The notes under the pieces: generated by a model | Seen by the model: the letters and a program-made list of their open reading frames with translations, nothing else | Told to the model about the DNA's origin: nothing | Database searches by the model: none | Position numbers and translations under genes: made by a program | Origin: an uncultured Clostridium sp. | GTDB lineage: Bacteria; Bacillota; Clostridia; Clostridiales; Clostridiaceae | Assembly: GCA_900539375.1 (NCBI GenBank) | Contig: UQBY01000021.1 | Location: 1-61,372, forward strand | Reading direction: 5' to 3' | DNA: 61,372 nucleotides | Shown: piece by piece, positions 7,893 to 17,376 of the stretch | Numbering within the stretch: position 1 is the stretch's first letter | Layout: each line of letters opens with the position of its first letter

Positions 7893-8876
7893 TTATTTTA
7901 TAGTTTTGAATTCAAAGCCCTTGTCTTTAAAATATTGAATTATTTCTGGAAGAGCCTTAACAGTTTCCTCTTTTCCATAAGTATCATGCATTAAAACAAC
8001 AACACTATCAGCATTAGGTCCAAGAGCATCAGTATTTTTCTTTAAACATTCAACTAAGCCAGCAGCATCTTTTTTAGCACCTTGAGCATCTTCATTTAAT
8101 GTATTCCAATCAATTATTGCATATCCTTTTTCATCAATAATAGGTCTTATACCACTTCTTCCATTCCAACTCCAATATCCGCCAGGAAATCTTATAACTC
8201 TTGTATTAAAGTCCTCCCCAAGAACTTCTTTCATACGGTCATTACACTTAGTAATATCAGCCATAAAATTATCAGGACTAATAGTTCTGCCAGGATATAA
8301 GTAATCATAATCATGACCATAAGTATGATTTCCTATGGCATGTCCGTTTTTGGCTATACGTTTCAAAAGTTCTTCAGCTTCTGTTCCTTCATCAAGAGAT
8401 TTTCCAACAATAAAAAATGTAGCTTTTACATTATACTTGTCCAAAGTATCTAAAACATTAGGAGTGTTTGTAGTTGAAGGACCATCATCAAAGGTTAAAT
8501 AAACAACCTTTTTCCCATCAGTTCTAACAGGATAAGTTTTTGTTCCTTTTAATAATCCTTCTGTATTTGCAAAAACTTCTAATGCATCTTCAGCATTAGG
8601 GTCCTCCTCTAAGCTAAGGTATCCATTTTTATTATTTGATTGTGATGGAGAAGAAGTTTCACTAGCTGTTGAAGTATCATTTGAAGTAGTAGTAGTAGTT
8701 GAAGTTTCATTAGGTCCTTTAGATGATAATTTGTTATCTTTGTTGTTAAAGAACACTTTAAATATAACTACACCTAAAACTACTATAATTAATACTAAAC
8801 TACATAAAGTTACTATTCTTCTTCTTTTAATTTTAGTTCTGTATTTTCTCTTTTTTTCGTTTGATAAATTACTCAT
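7893..8876 (-). CDS. Membrane-anchored polysaccharide deacetylase (PgdA-like)
   Basis: 327 residues. Seen: a basic N-terminus, one membrane segment (about residues 22-44), a Ser/Thr-rich linker, then a NodB-homology domain. Its motifs are TFDDGPS (catalytic base and metal Asp), the metal His pair in NHTYGH, RFPGGYWSW, DWNTLNEDA, and VVLMHD. The expected function is N-deacetylation of peptidoglycan GlcNAc on the outer face of the membrane, which raises lysozyme resistance in the family. Related PdaA-type enzymes act in spore cortex, so a sporulation role is possible. Good AAGGAG site; monocistronic. Confidence 0.92.
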   Translation of the reverse strand: MSNLSNEKKRKYRTKIKRRRIVTLCSLVLIIVVLGVVIFKVFFNNKDNKLSSKGPNETSTTTTTSNDTSTASETSSPSQSNNKNGYLSLEEDPNAEDALEVFANTEGLLKGTKTYPVRTDGKKVVYLTFDDGPSTTNTPNVLDTLDKYNVKATFFIVGKSLDEGTEAEELLKRIAKNGHAIGNHTYGHDYDYLYPGRTISPDNFMADITKCNDRMKEVLGEDFNTRVIRFPGGYWSWNGRSGIRPIIDEKGYAIIDWNTLNEDAQGAKKDAAGLVECLKKNTDALGPNADSVVVLMHDTYGKEETVKALPEIIQYFKDKGFEFKTIK

Positions 8877-9066
8877 TTTATTCTCCTTAAAAAATAAACT
8901 TTCTCTATATATATTAACACTTTAAAGTTAATATTCCAAAAAAAATAGATTACAATTTTGTTAACAATTTGGGATAAAAATGAAATTATAGAAAGAATTT
9001 ATATTTACTTTTTTGAAAAAAGAAAATATGATAAAATCAGAACAAAAATTCTTGGAGGATTTTATT

Positions 9067-10200
9067 ATGAAGAAAGTAAAAATAGTTCATACAGCAGACC
9101 TTCATTTTGATACTCCTTTTAATGAAGTAGATGATAAACAAAGAGCAATAAATAAAGAGGAGTTAAAAGAAGTATTTAAAAATATAATTAATTTTTGTAA
9201 AGAAAAGCAAGTAGATATTTTGCTTTTAGCAGGAGATATATTTGATAATTTAACTTTAAATAGAGAAACAATATATTTTTTAGAAAATGTTTTTAATAAT
9301 ATAAAAGAAACGAGAGTATTTATAAGCCCTGGAAATCATGACCCATATAATAATAACTCCTTTTATAAATTAATAAAGTGGCCAGAAAATGTTTATATTT
9401 TTAAAGATAAGTTAGAAAAGGTTTATATAAAAGAATTAGAAACTAATGTATGGGGAGCTGCTTTTAATGAAAAGTATGTAAGAGAATCTCTTATTAGAGG
9501 ATTTTCTCAAAATAATAAAGAAATAAATATAATGGCTATTCATGGGGAAATATCAAGTTCAAGTGAAGGAAATGAATATAATCCTATAACATTAAAGGAT
9601 ATAAAAGAAAGTGGTATGGACTATATTGCTTTAGGACATAGGCATAATTTTAGTGGGGTATTAAAAGAAGGAAATACTTTTTATAGTTATAGTGGATGCC
9701 CTCAAGGTAGAGGCTTTGATGAAACTGGAGATAAAGGAATTATTTATGGTTATGTTTCAAAGGGGGCTGTAGAATTAAGTTTTATAAAAACCTGTAAAAG
9801 AAATTATGAAGAAGTTTATGTAGATATAAGTAATTTATTTGGCTATGAGGAAGTAATAAAAAAAATACTAGATGTTATAAAAGAAGAGGATAGAAAAAAT
9901 AATTTATATAAAATAATTTTAAAAGGTGAAGTTTCAGAAAAATTTCATATTGAAGAGAAAGTATTAAAATCAAAATTAGTAAAGGATTTTTACTTTTGTA
10001 AAGTAGTAGATAAAACAAGTATAGCTTTAGACATTAAAGAACTTTCTAAAGGATATTCAGTAAAAAGTATATTTGTAAAAAACTTATTAAAAAAGTTACA
10101 AGAAGCAAAAACAGATGAGGAAAAGGATATTATAAAAATGGCATTGAAAATAGGGGTATCAAGTCTTTCGGAAGCTGAGGTGAATATAGATGATTATTAA
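9067..10200 (+). CDS. SbcD/YhaO-like DNA repair metallophosphoesterase
   Basis: 377 residues from the ATG at 9067, chosen because GGAGG sits 8 bases upstream; an in-frame TTG at 9013 has no ribosome site. Seen: calcineurin-type motifs HTADLHFD, LLLAGDIFDN, SPGNHDP, an H in AIHGE, and ALGHRHN. This is the Mre11/SbcD nuclease fold. Length and partner match B. subtilis YhaO rather than SbcD. It overlaps the next gene by 11 bases, so the nuclease and its ATPase are translated together. Confidence 0.9.
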   Translation: MKKVKIVHTADLHFDTPFNEVDDKQRAINKEELKEVFKNIINFCKEKQVDILLLAGDIFDNLTLNRETIYFLENVFNNIKETRVFISPGNHDPYNNNSFYKLIKWPENVYIFKDKLEKVYIKELETNVWGAAFNEKYVRESLIRGFSQNNKEINIMAIHGEISSSSEGNEYNPITLKDIKESGMDYIALGHRHNFSGVLKEGNTFYSYSGCPQGRGFDETGDKGIIYGYVSKGAVELSFIKTCKRNYEEVYVDISNLFGYEEVIKKILDVIKEEDRKNNLYKIILKGEVSEKFHIEEKVLKSKLVKDFYFCKVVDKTSIALDIKELSKGYSVKSIFVKNLLKKLQEAKTDEEKDIIKMALKIGVSSLSEAEVNIDDY

Positions 10201-12925
10201 ATCTTTAAAAATTTATTCTTTTGGAAGTCTTGTCAATAGAGAATTTAATTTTGAAAAGGGATTAAATTTAATATATGGAGAAAATGAAAAGGGAAAAAGT
10301 ACAATAGAGGCTTTTATAAAAACTATGCTTTATGGATTTTCTCCTAAAAAAATAAATGGAATGACAGATAGAAATAGATATACTTCTTTTAATGGAAGTA
10401 ACATGAAAGGTGAGATGCTTGTAGAAAGTAATGGGAAGGAATACATAATACAAAGAACCTTTGGAAATAAGAAAAAAAATGATATTTCAAATGTAATTAA
10501 TGCTTTAACAGGAGATAGGGTAAATGATATTAATTTTGATGAACCTGGGAAAAGTTTTTTAGGAATAAATAGAGCAACCTTTGAAAAAACCTTGTATATA
10601 AGCCAGTTAGGTGTATCTATAGAAAAAGATAAAGAAGAAGAAATAATGGATAAAGTTACTTCTATGTTTGGTTGTGCAGAAAATGAAGTACCAATAGAAA
10701 AAGCAATAAAAAGATTAGAAGAAATAAAAAAGACCTTTATTACAGCTAGAGGAGTTGGAACTTTAGATTTATTAAAAAAAGAAAGAACATCATTGTTAGA
10801 AGAAAGATATGAAGGATATAAAATATCTGAAAAAAATTTAGAGTGGGAAAATAGGCTTCTTTTAGAAAAGAAAAAAAAGAATGGTTTAAATGAAGACTTA
10901 AATAAACTTGAAGTTTATAAAAAATACTTAAAAAAAGTTAATCTTCAAAAGGAATATAAAGAAATAACAGAGTATTTAATAAAATCTGAGGAGCTAAAAA
11001 AGAAGGAAAAAGAAATTGATGAAAATTTAAATGCTTCAATAATAGATGAAAATTTTATTGAAGATTTAAAAGAAGAAAATAGAAGATATTTAAGCTCTTT
11101 AGATATAGTAGAAGAATTAAATCATAAAAAAAATGAAATAGAAGAAAACTTAAAGAAATTAAATGAAGAATTTGAAGAATATAAATTTTTAGAGGTTTTT
11201 GGAGACAATTTAAAAGAAAAATTGTTATCTTTAAAATATGAACAAAAAAATTTAGGAGAAAAGGTTAAGTATTTAGAAAATCAACAAAGTATTGCTAATA
11301 AATTAAAAAAGAAGAGAGAAGATAATAAAAATAGTTTAGGAAAAATAGCTAACATAGAAAATTTTCAAGAAAAACTAGAAGATTATTTAATGGAATATGA
11401 GAAAAATCTTAAAGAATTACGTTTCCTTATGGAAAAATATCCTGATACTAATAGTAATTTAGAAAATAAAAAAGTAGTTGGTAATAATAAAATTTTATTA
11501 GGTGTAATAATTTTTGTTTTAGGAGTAGGAGGTGCTTTTTTCACATATCCTTTTTATGGATTTCAAATTTTAGTTATAGGCTTAGCTTTTGTATTTATAG
11601 GAGCAGTGATTATATTTAAGGGAAAAGAAGAGGCTGTGGAAATTAGATTATCAGAAAAAACAAAAAAGGAATTTAATAGATTAAATTCAGACATATCTAA
11701 TATAGAAAATAGCTTAAGTGAGTATATGAAGACTATAGAAGTAAATAATTATACAGAGCTTATATCAGCTTTAAAAAAATACAGAATATTTATGGAAGAA
11801 GATAATAAATTACTTTTAGAACTTCAAGATGTGAAAAGAAGAATTGGAAATAATGATATTGAAAAAAATGTAGCAAAATATAAAAAAAATAGTAGAATAA
11901 TAAATTCAATGAAAAAATTATCCCATTGTAATAATATAGATGAAATTTTAGAAAAGGTAAAAAAATATGAGGACATTAAAGAAAGAAGAAAATCTATATT
12001 ATCAGAATTAAGTAAAGTTAATGAAACTATTACTATAATGGGTGAAGATATAAGCTTAATTGAAGAAGAACTTAAAAAGAAGCTTAAAGTTATGGGAATA
12101 GAAGTTAATAATCTTCTTGATATAGAATTGTACATTAAAGAATATAAGGAAAAATTAAAAAAACGTGAAGAAATACATGAAGGGTTAAGGTCTATTGAAG
12201 AAACTTATAAGGTTTTACTTAAAGATAGGGATATTAATGCTATAAAAGAGGAACTTAAAGATGTTATTAAGGAAAATAATAATTGTATTTATAAATCTGA
12301 AGATGAAATAGAATTAGAGGAGAAAAAGAAATCTAAAGAACTTTTAGAATGTGAAAAAACAATAAAGGATTTAGAAAATAGCATAAATAATAGGCTTATT
12401 GGAAAGAGAAGCATTATAGAAATAGAAGAAGAATTAAATGAAGTAGAAAATAATATAGCTAAAGAAGAAAAAAAATTAAAAGCTGTTAATTTAGCCTTAG
12501 ATGTGTTAATAGATTCTTTTAATGAAATAAAAACAGAAATAGGTCCTGAAATAAATAAAAAAATTCTTAATAATTTTGAATTTTTAACTGGAGACAGGTA
12601 TAAAGAAGTAAAACTTGGAGATAATTATGAAATGACTGTAAGAAATGAAGAAAATTTATTTAAAGGAATTTTTTTAAGTAATGGAGCATTAGACCAATTA
12701 TATATTTCTTTAAGACTTGCTTTTATAGAACTTATTTTTAAAAATGAAGAATATCCAATAATATTAGATGATGCTTTTGTACAATATGATGATTTTAGAA
12801 GAGAAAAGGCATTACTTCTTATAAATGAAAAAATAAAAGGTCAGGGATTAATATTTACATGTCAAAAAATTGAAGAAAATCTTTTAAAGAAAAATAAAAT
12901 AAAGATAAATTATATAGAAATATAA
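10190..12925 (+). CDS. SbcC/YhaN-like coiled-coil ATPase with central membrane hairpin
   Basis: 911 residues. Seen: N-terminal Walker A GENEKGKST (near residue 31), Lys/Glu-rich coiled coils, a central hydrophobic pair of segments (about residues 440-480), more coiled coil, an ABC-type signature region LSNGALDQLY, and Walker B YPIILDDAF. The partner is the overlapping metallophosphoesterase upstream, as in the YhaO-YhaN pair. Family knowledge: Rad50/SbcC proteins hold DNA ends for the nuclease. The usual zinc-hook CxxC at the coil apex is absent, and the membrane hairpin sits in its place. The substrate is unknown. Confidence 0.88.
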   Translation: MIIKSLKIYSFGSLVNREFNFEKGLNLIYGENEKGKSTIEAFIKTMLYGFSPKKINGMTDRNRYTSFNGSNMKGEMLVESNGKEYIIQRTFGNKKKNDISNVINALTGDRVNDINFDEPGKSFLGINRATFEKTLYISQLGVSIEKDKEEEIMDKVTSMFGCAENEVPIEKAIKRLEEIKKTFITARGVGTLDLLKKERTSLLEERYEGYKISEKNLEWENRLLLEKKKKNGLNEDLNKLEVYKKYLKKVNLQKEYKEITEYLIKSEELKKKEKEIDENLNASIIDENFIEDLKEENRRYLSSLDIVEELNHKKNEIEENLKKLNEEFEEYKFLEVFGDNLKEKLLSLKYEQKNLGEKVKYLENQQSIANKLKKKREDNKNSLGKIANIENFQEKLEDYLMEYEKNLKELRFLMEKYPDTNSNLENKKVVGNNKILLGVIIFVLGVGGAFFTYPFYGFQILVIGLAFVFIGAVIIFKGKEEAVEIRLSEKTKKEFNRLNSDISNIENSLSEYMKTIEVNNYTELISALKKYRIFMEEDNKLLLELQDVKRRIGNNDIEKNVAKYKKNSRIINSMKKLSHCNNIDEILEKVKKYEDIKERRKSILSELSKVNETITIMGEDISLIEEELKKKLKVMGIEVNNLLDIELYIKEYKEKLKKREEIHEGLRSIEETYKVLLKDRDINAIKEELKDVIKENNNCIYKSEDEIELEEKKKSKELLECEKTIKDLENSINNRLIGKRSIIEIEEELNEVENNIAKEEKKLKAVNLALDVLIDSFNEIKTEIGPEINKKILNNFEFLTGDRYKEVKLGDNYEMTVRNEENLFKGIFLSNGALDQLYISLRLAFIELIFKNEEYPIILDDAFVQYDDFRREKALLLINEKIKGQGLIFTCQKIEENLLKKNKIKINYIEI

Positions 12926-12942
12926 ATTATGGCAAAAATAGT

Positions 12943-12971
12943 TTGACATAGATTAATATAAAAGGTATAAT
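12943..12971 (+). promoter_or_regulatory. Consensus vegetative promoter of the metal-binding lipoprotein gene
   Basis: TTGACA (12943-12948), 17-bp spacer, TATAAT (12966-12971): a perfect consensus. Three TGCAAAT copies follow at the predicted start point. Confidence 0.9.
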
Positions 12972-12976
12972 ACTTT

Positions 12977-13000
12977 TGCAAATGCAAATCATATGCAAAT
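12977..13000 (+). repeat. Triple TGCAAAT direct repeat, candidate operator
   Basis: TGCAAAT at 12977-12983, 12983-12989 and 12994-13000; the last two are 11 bases apart, one helical turn. It overlaps the expected transcription start and ends at the GGAGG ribosome site. Candidate site for a metal-sensing repressor; the regulator is not identified. Confidence 0.5.
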
Positions 13001-13010
13001 GGAGGAAGGA

Positions 13011-13901
13011 ATGAAGAAATTTTTATTAAAAGCAAGTATTATATTAATGTTACCAATTATGTTAATAGGTTGTGGTACACAAAGTGATAAAAATATTAAT
13101 AATGGAGAAGAAAAAGTAAATGTTACTGTATCTATAAGCCCTATTAAAGAATTTACAGAATTAATAGGTGGAGATAAAGTTAAAGTAACATCATTAATAG
13201 CAGATAATGTAGAACCTCATGATGTAGATTTAAAGCCAAGAGATTTTGAAAAACTTACAAAAAGTGAATTATTTATATATAATGGATTAGGAATGGAAGA
13301 TTGGCTTGAGCAGGTTAAAGAACAAATATCTGAAGATAAAATAAAATATGTTGATACTAGTGAAAATGGAAATCCTATTAAAACAGATGGTAAAACTGAC
13401 CCACATCAATGGTTAAGTTTAAAAGAAGCTATAAATCAATGTAACAATATAAAAAATGCTTTAGAAGAAGTAGACCCTAAAAATAAGACTTATTATGAAG
13501 AAAATTATGAAAAGGTAAAAACAGATTTTGAAGAGTTATATAATGAATACTTACCTAAATTTCAATCTTTAGAGCATAAAAACTTTGTTACAAGCCATGA
13601 AGCTTTTGGATATTTATGTAGAGATTTTGGCTTAGAGCAACAAGCCTTAAATGATTTATTTGGAGAGGGAGAGCTTACAGCTAAAAAAATAGAAGACTTA
13701 GTTAAGTATTGTAATGATAATGGTGTAACTACTATTTTTTCAGAGGAAGAGGATTCACAAAAAGAAGCTAATACTCTTGCTAAGGAAATAAATGGAGAAG
13801 TAAAACCTCTTTATACATTAGAAACTAAAGTAGAAGGAAAAAGCTACTTAGAAGTTATGAAAATAAATTTAGAAGAAATTTATGATTCTATGAGTAAATA
13901 A
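13011..13901 (+). CDS. Zinc/manganese-binding ABC transporter lipoprotein (ZnuA/TroA family)
   Basis: 296 residues from ATG 13011, which has GGAGG 5 bases upstream; the in-frame ATG at 12993 lies before that site. Seen: a lipoprotein signal with lipobox LIGC, then a cluster A-1 binding protein. Likely metal ligands are His70 (EPHDVD), His132 (DPHQW), His196 (TSHEAFG) and an acidic residue in SEEED. The long His-rich loop of many zinc binders is absent, so zinc versus manganese stays open. No permease or ATPase gene is adjacent. It has its own promoter and a candidate operator. Confidence 0.9.
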   Translation: MKKFLLKASIILMLPIMLIGCGTQSDKNINNGEEKVNVTVSISPIKEFTELIGGDKVKVTSLIADNVEPHDVDLKPRDFEKLTKSELFIYNGLGMEDWLEQVKEQISEDKIKYVDTSENGNPIKTDGKTDPHQWLSLKEAINQCNNIKNALEEVDPKNKTYYEENYEKVKTDFEELYNEYLPKFQSLEHKNFVTSHEAFGYLCRDFGLEQQALNDLFGEGELTAKKIEDLVKYCNDNGVTTIFSEEEDSQKEANTLAKEINGEVKPLYTLETKVEGKSYLEVMKINLEEIYDSMSK

Positions 13902-13999
13902 TCTATAGAAAATTATATATTTTAAAAGCTGTAAATAACTTACTAAGTTAATAATAAAGTTTAATAAAAGAAATAAGTTTAAGAATTTCCTTTAGTTAG

Positions 14000-14053
14000 A
14001 GCATAGTGAATATATTATTTTGTTTTGAATTAATATATTCATTATGCTTTTTA
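14000..14053 (+). terminator. Terminator of the lipoprotein gene
   Basis: 17-bp stem (14000-14016 with 14032-14048, one G-T pair), a 15-base loop, then TTTTT. Confidence 0.9.
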
Positions 14054-14125
14054 AACTTATTTGGAAATTTGAATTTAATATGGTAAATTATAATTGAATT
14101 TATTAAGATTTTTAGGAGGAAAGGT

Positions 14126-15943
14126 ATGAATAGGGCAGAAAATTTTTACAGAGATAATATAAAAAATTCTAATGAAAATATAGTTAAGTTAACTAAATCA
14201 ATAAATGCTATAGGATGGTTAAGACTACTTATAGTAATTATTGGAGTTTTTTCAACATATAAGTTATATAAAGAAGGTGGACTTATATATGGAATAATAA
14301 CAATTTTAGTTTTTATTTTTATATTTTCAATAGTTGCAATTATACATGGAAATAAAATAAGTCAGCGAGATAGAGAAAATGCTATTATAGAAATAAATGA
14401 AAAAGGTTTAAAAAGATTAGATGGAAGATATAGAGAATTTGAAGATAAAGGAGAAGATTTAATAGAAGAAAAAGACCCTTTTTGTGAGGATTTAGATATA
14501 TTTGGTCAAAATTCTTTATTTCAAATGATAAATACCACAAGAACAAAGGCAGGAAGAAAATTTCTTGGAAAAATTCTTTCATTGAAGGAGCTTCCAAAGA
14601 AAAATGAAATAATAGAAAAGCAAAAAGCTATTAAAGAACTTGGAGATAAAGCAACTTGGAGACAAAAATTATATATAGATGCAACTTTTAAAAAGAAAAG
14701 TGATGAAAATTTAGAGAATTTTATAAAATGGTGTAAAGAAAAAAACAATACAAAAAAGTTCCCATTAGTTATGGCAGGAATATTTATTATTATTACAATG
14801 GGTATGCTATTTTTATCAATATTAAAAATAATTCCTTTTTCCTTATTGATATTAGATTTAATGGTTAATTTTTGTGTTATAAAAGTTTTAACTAAAGATA
14901 AAGAAGGAGCAATAGATTTATTTAACTCATCAAAATATAGTATAAAAGCCTATGCAAATACTTTATCTTTAATAGAGGATGAAGAATTTAACTCAAAATA
15001 TCTAAAAGAATTAAAAGAAAAATTAAAAGAAGATAATAAAGTTTCCTGTAAAGAAGAAATGAAAAAATTATCTTCATTAATGGATTGGATTGGAGATTCT
15101 ACTTCAAATGCATATTATTTTGTTATAAATGTAATAGCCTTTGCAGATGTATTTATTATATATAATCTAAATTCTTGGAGAGAAAGAAATGGAGATAAAG
15201 TAGAGAAGTGGATTAATATTATGGGAGAATTTGATGCTCTTTCAAGTATATCAAATATAAGCTTTGACCATGATGATTGGACATTAGGAGAGATAAGTGA
15301 TGATAAAGAAGTAATAGCTAAAAAAATTGCTCATCCTTTAATTGGTGAAAGGGCTGTTAAAAATGATTATGAATTAAAATCACCTAAAAAAATAACCTTA
15401 ATTACAGGTTCTAATATGTCTGGAAAAAGTACCTTTCTTAGAACAGTAGGAATAAATTTAGTTCTTACTTATATAGGAGCTCCTGCTTGTGCAGAAGAAT
15501 TTAAATGTGGAATTATGAATATATATACATGTATGAGAACTAAAGATAATTTAGAAGAAAGTATATCTTCATTTTATGCAGAAATTCTTAGAATAAAGCT
15601 TATAATAGAAGCTTGTAAAGAAGGAAAAGATGTATTTTTCCTATTAGATGAAATATTTAAAGGCACAAATTCAAGAGATAGACATATAGGGGCAACAGTC
15701 TTAATAAAGCAGCTTGCTCAAAATGGAGCAATAGGCTTATTGTCTACTCATGACTTAGAATTATGTGATTTAGAAAAAGAAAATAATGAAATAGCAAACT
15801 TTAATTTTAGAGAGTACTATGAAGATAATAAAATAAAATTTGATTATAAATTAAGAAAAGGAAAAAGTGAAACTCAAAATGCAGTTTATTTAATGAAATT
15901 AGCAGGGATAGAGATAAGTGAAACTCAAAAAGAAAATCTCTAA
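14126..15943 (+). CDS. Membrane-anchored MutS-family ATPase
   Basis: 605 residues. Seen: two hydrophobic segments near residues 30-75, two more near 210-255, and a central MutS core-like helical region. A C-terminal MutS domain V follows, with Walker A TGSNMSGKSTFLRTVG, the Q/D-loop region CMRTKDNLEESISSFYAE, Walker B FFLLDEIFKGTNS and the switch STHDLELCDLE. It lacks the mismatch-reading domain I of MutS1 and the Smr nuclease of MutS2, so it is not classic mismatch repair. Membrane-linked MutS paralogs of this type are widespread in Firmicutes and poorly understood. Monocistronic, with AGGAGG before the ATG. Confidence 0.88.
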   Translation: MNRAENFYRDNIKNSNENIVKLTKSINAIGWLRLLIVIIGVFSTYKLYKEGGLIYGIITILVFIFIFSIVAIIHGNKISQRDRENAIIEINEKGLKRLDGRYREFEDKGEDLIEEKDPFCEDLDIFGQNSLFQMINTTRTKAGRKFLGKILSLKELPKKNEIIEKQKAIKELGDKATWRQKLYIDATFKKKSDENLENFIKWCKEKNNTKKFPLVMAGIFIIITMGMLFLSILKIIPFSLLILDLMVNFCVIKVLTKDKEGAIDLFNSSKYSIKAYANTLSLIEDEEFNSKYLKELKEKLKEDNKVSCKEEMKKLSSLMDWIGDSTSNAYYFVINVIAFADVFIIYNLNSWRERNGDKVEKWINIMGEFDALSSISNISFDHDDWTLGEISDDKEVIAKKIAHPLIGERAVKNDYELKSPKKITLITGSNMSGKSTFLRTVGINLVLTYIGAPACAEEFKCGIMNIYTCMRTKDNLEESISSFYAEILRIKLIIEACKEGKDVFFLLDEIFKGTNSRDRHIGATVLIKQLAQNGAIGLLSTHDLELCDLEKENNEIANFNFREYYEDNKIKFDYKLRKGKSETQNAVYLMKLAGIEISETQKENL

Positions 15944-16088
15944 AGTCTGTTAGTACTTATCTAACAAAGTTAGTTAGGTTTCCTTAAAAGAAAATTAAAA
16001 TTAAATAAATAGTCTGAAAATAAAATAGATTTGTGATAAAATAATATATGTAACGTATACAAATTATTTATGAAAGAGAGGAGAGGAA

Positions 16089-16508
16089 ATGAATATAGCG
16101 TTTTTTCTTACACCTAAAAATGAAGTAGTGTGTGAGAATATAGAATCAACAATGAGACAAGTTATTGAAAAAATGGAACATCACGGATATACAGCTATTC
16201 CGTTAATAGATAAACATGGAAAATATGTTGGAACTTTAACTGAAGGGGATTTATTATGGAAATTAAAAAATACAATGAATCTAAATTTTAGAAATACAGA
16301 AACAGTTAAAGTAAAGGATATTCCAAGAAGAGTAAGACACAAAAGTGTTACAATAAGTGAAGATATAGAAAGTTTAATAAATTTAGCAGTAAGTCAAAAT
16401 TTTGTTCCAGTAGTAGATGATGAAGGTATATTTATTGGAATAATAAAAAGAAGTGATATAATAAACTATTGTTATAAAGAATTAAAGAAACTAAAAAATG
16501 AAAAATAA
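16089..16508 (+). CDS. Two-CBS-domain protein
   Basis: 139 residues made almost entirely of a CBS pair. Seen: first CBS with TAIPLIDKHGKYVGTLTEGDLLW, second with FVPVVDDEGIFIGIIKRSDII. CBS pairs bind adenine nucleotides and sense energy charge or c-di-AMP-like ligands. No catalytic domain is attached, so it probably acts by binding a partner protein. Good GAGGAGAGG site; monocistronic. A terminator shared with the converging pspA gene follows. Confidence 0.9.
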   Translation: MNIAFFLTPKNEVVCENIESTMRQVIEKMEHHGYTAIPLIDKHGKYVGTLTEGDLLWKLKNTMNLNFRNTETVKVKDIPRRVRHKSVTISEDIESLINLAVSQNFVPVVDDEGIFIGIIKRSDIINYCYKELKKLKNEK

Positions 16509-16521
16509 AAAATTATAAAAT

Positions 16522-16568
16522 AAAAAATGCTCCATAAAAACTTTTTAATTTTTATAGAGCATTTTTTT
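16522..16568. terminator. Bidirectional terminator between CBS and pspA genes
   Basis: Arms 16522-16540 and 16549-16567 pair with one imperfection and carry terminal A and T runs. Confidence 0.85.
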
Positions 16569-16573
16569 ATTTA

Positions 16574-17227
16574 TTATTGTTCAGATTTATATTTTTCAAG
16601 TTCAGCATCTAAGTCTACTTCATTTAATGCTTCAAATTGGCTATCAAAATCATCACCAGTTCTTAATTCTCCTAAGCCTTGAGCAGCAGCTTCTTCTTTA
16701 GCAATTTTTCTTTCTATACTATCCATTTGTATTGTATTAGATTTAGTTTGAACATCAGATAATACTTCATTAACTTTCTTTGATGCTTTTGCAGTAGAGT
16801 ATCTAGCAGCAGCTTCATCTCTATAGCTTTTAGTTTTTTCAAGTTCAGCTTCTAAAGCAGCTAAATTTTTCTTTAAAGCTTCAGCTTGAGCAGAGGCAGT
16901 AGCATGATTTTGTTTTAATGTTTCATATTTTTTATCAGCTTCAACCTTTCTTCTTAAAGCTTCTTTAGCAAGTTCCTCATTACCTTTAGATAAAGCAAGT
17001 TTAACCTTTCCATCTAAGTCATCAGATAATTTTTTAACTTCATTCATATTTTTTTCTATTAATTTTACATTCCCTATAACTTCAGCAGAATTTGTTTTAG
17101 CCTTGCTTAATTGTTCTTCCATATCTCTTATTTTTTGGTCTAATAATTCAATTGGATTTTCTAAATCATCTAATGTTGCATTAACCTTTCCTTTAATCAT
17201 ATTTGACATTCTTGTAAAAACACCCAT
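16574..17227 (-). CDS. pspA: PspA/IM30-family membrane-protecting protein
   Basis: 217 residues. Seen: an amphipathic N-terminal helix (MGVFTRMSNMIKGKVNATLD) followed by the family block NPIELLDQKIRDMEEQL and a long Ala/Glu/Lys coiled coil, ending in an acidic tail. Members form ESCRT-III-like assemblies on the inner membrane face under envelope stress. Leftward, 149 bases after pyruvate kinase with its own AGGAGG. No visible terminator separates them, so some co-transcription is possible. No LiaI-like partner is adjacent. Confidence 0.93.
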   Translation of the reverse strand: MGVFTRMSNMIKGKVNATLDDLENPIELLDQKIRDMEEQLSKAKTNSAEVIGNVKLIEKNMNEVKKLSDDLDGKVKLALSKGNEELAKEALRRKVEADKKYETLKQNHATASAQAEALKKNLAALEAELEKTKSYRDEAAARYSTAKASKKVNEVLSDVQTKSNTIQMDSIERKIAKEEAAAQGLGELRTGDDFDSQFEALNEVDLDAELEKYKSEQ

Positions 17228-17376
17228 TTACTTATACCTCCTAAATAATATTTATTTTTTATAAAAATGCTATCTTTTGTAAAGCTTTTATGCATTTATT
17301 ATAAATGAAAATGTTTAATAAAACAAATTATGTATAAGGTTAAATTTAACAATAAAAAGCAAAGAAAATTAAATTT

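Noticed and set aside
9013..9066. Upstream TTG start for the SbcD-like gene
   Set aside because: No ribosome site and no homology-like sequence before the HTADLH block; ATG 9067 has GGAGG at proper spacing.
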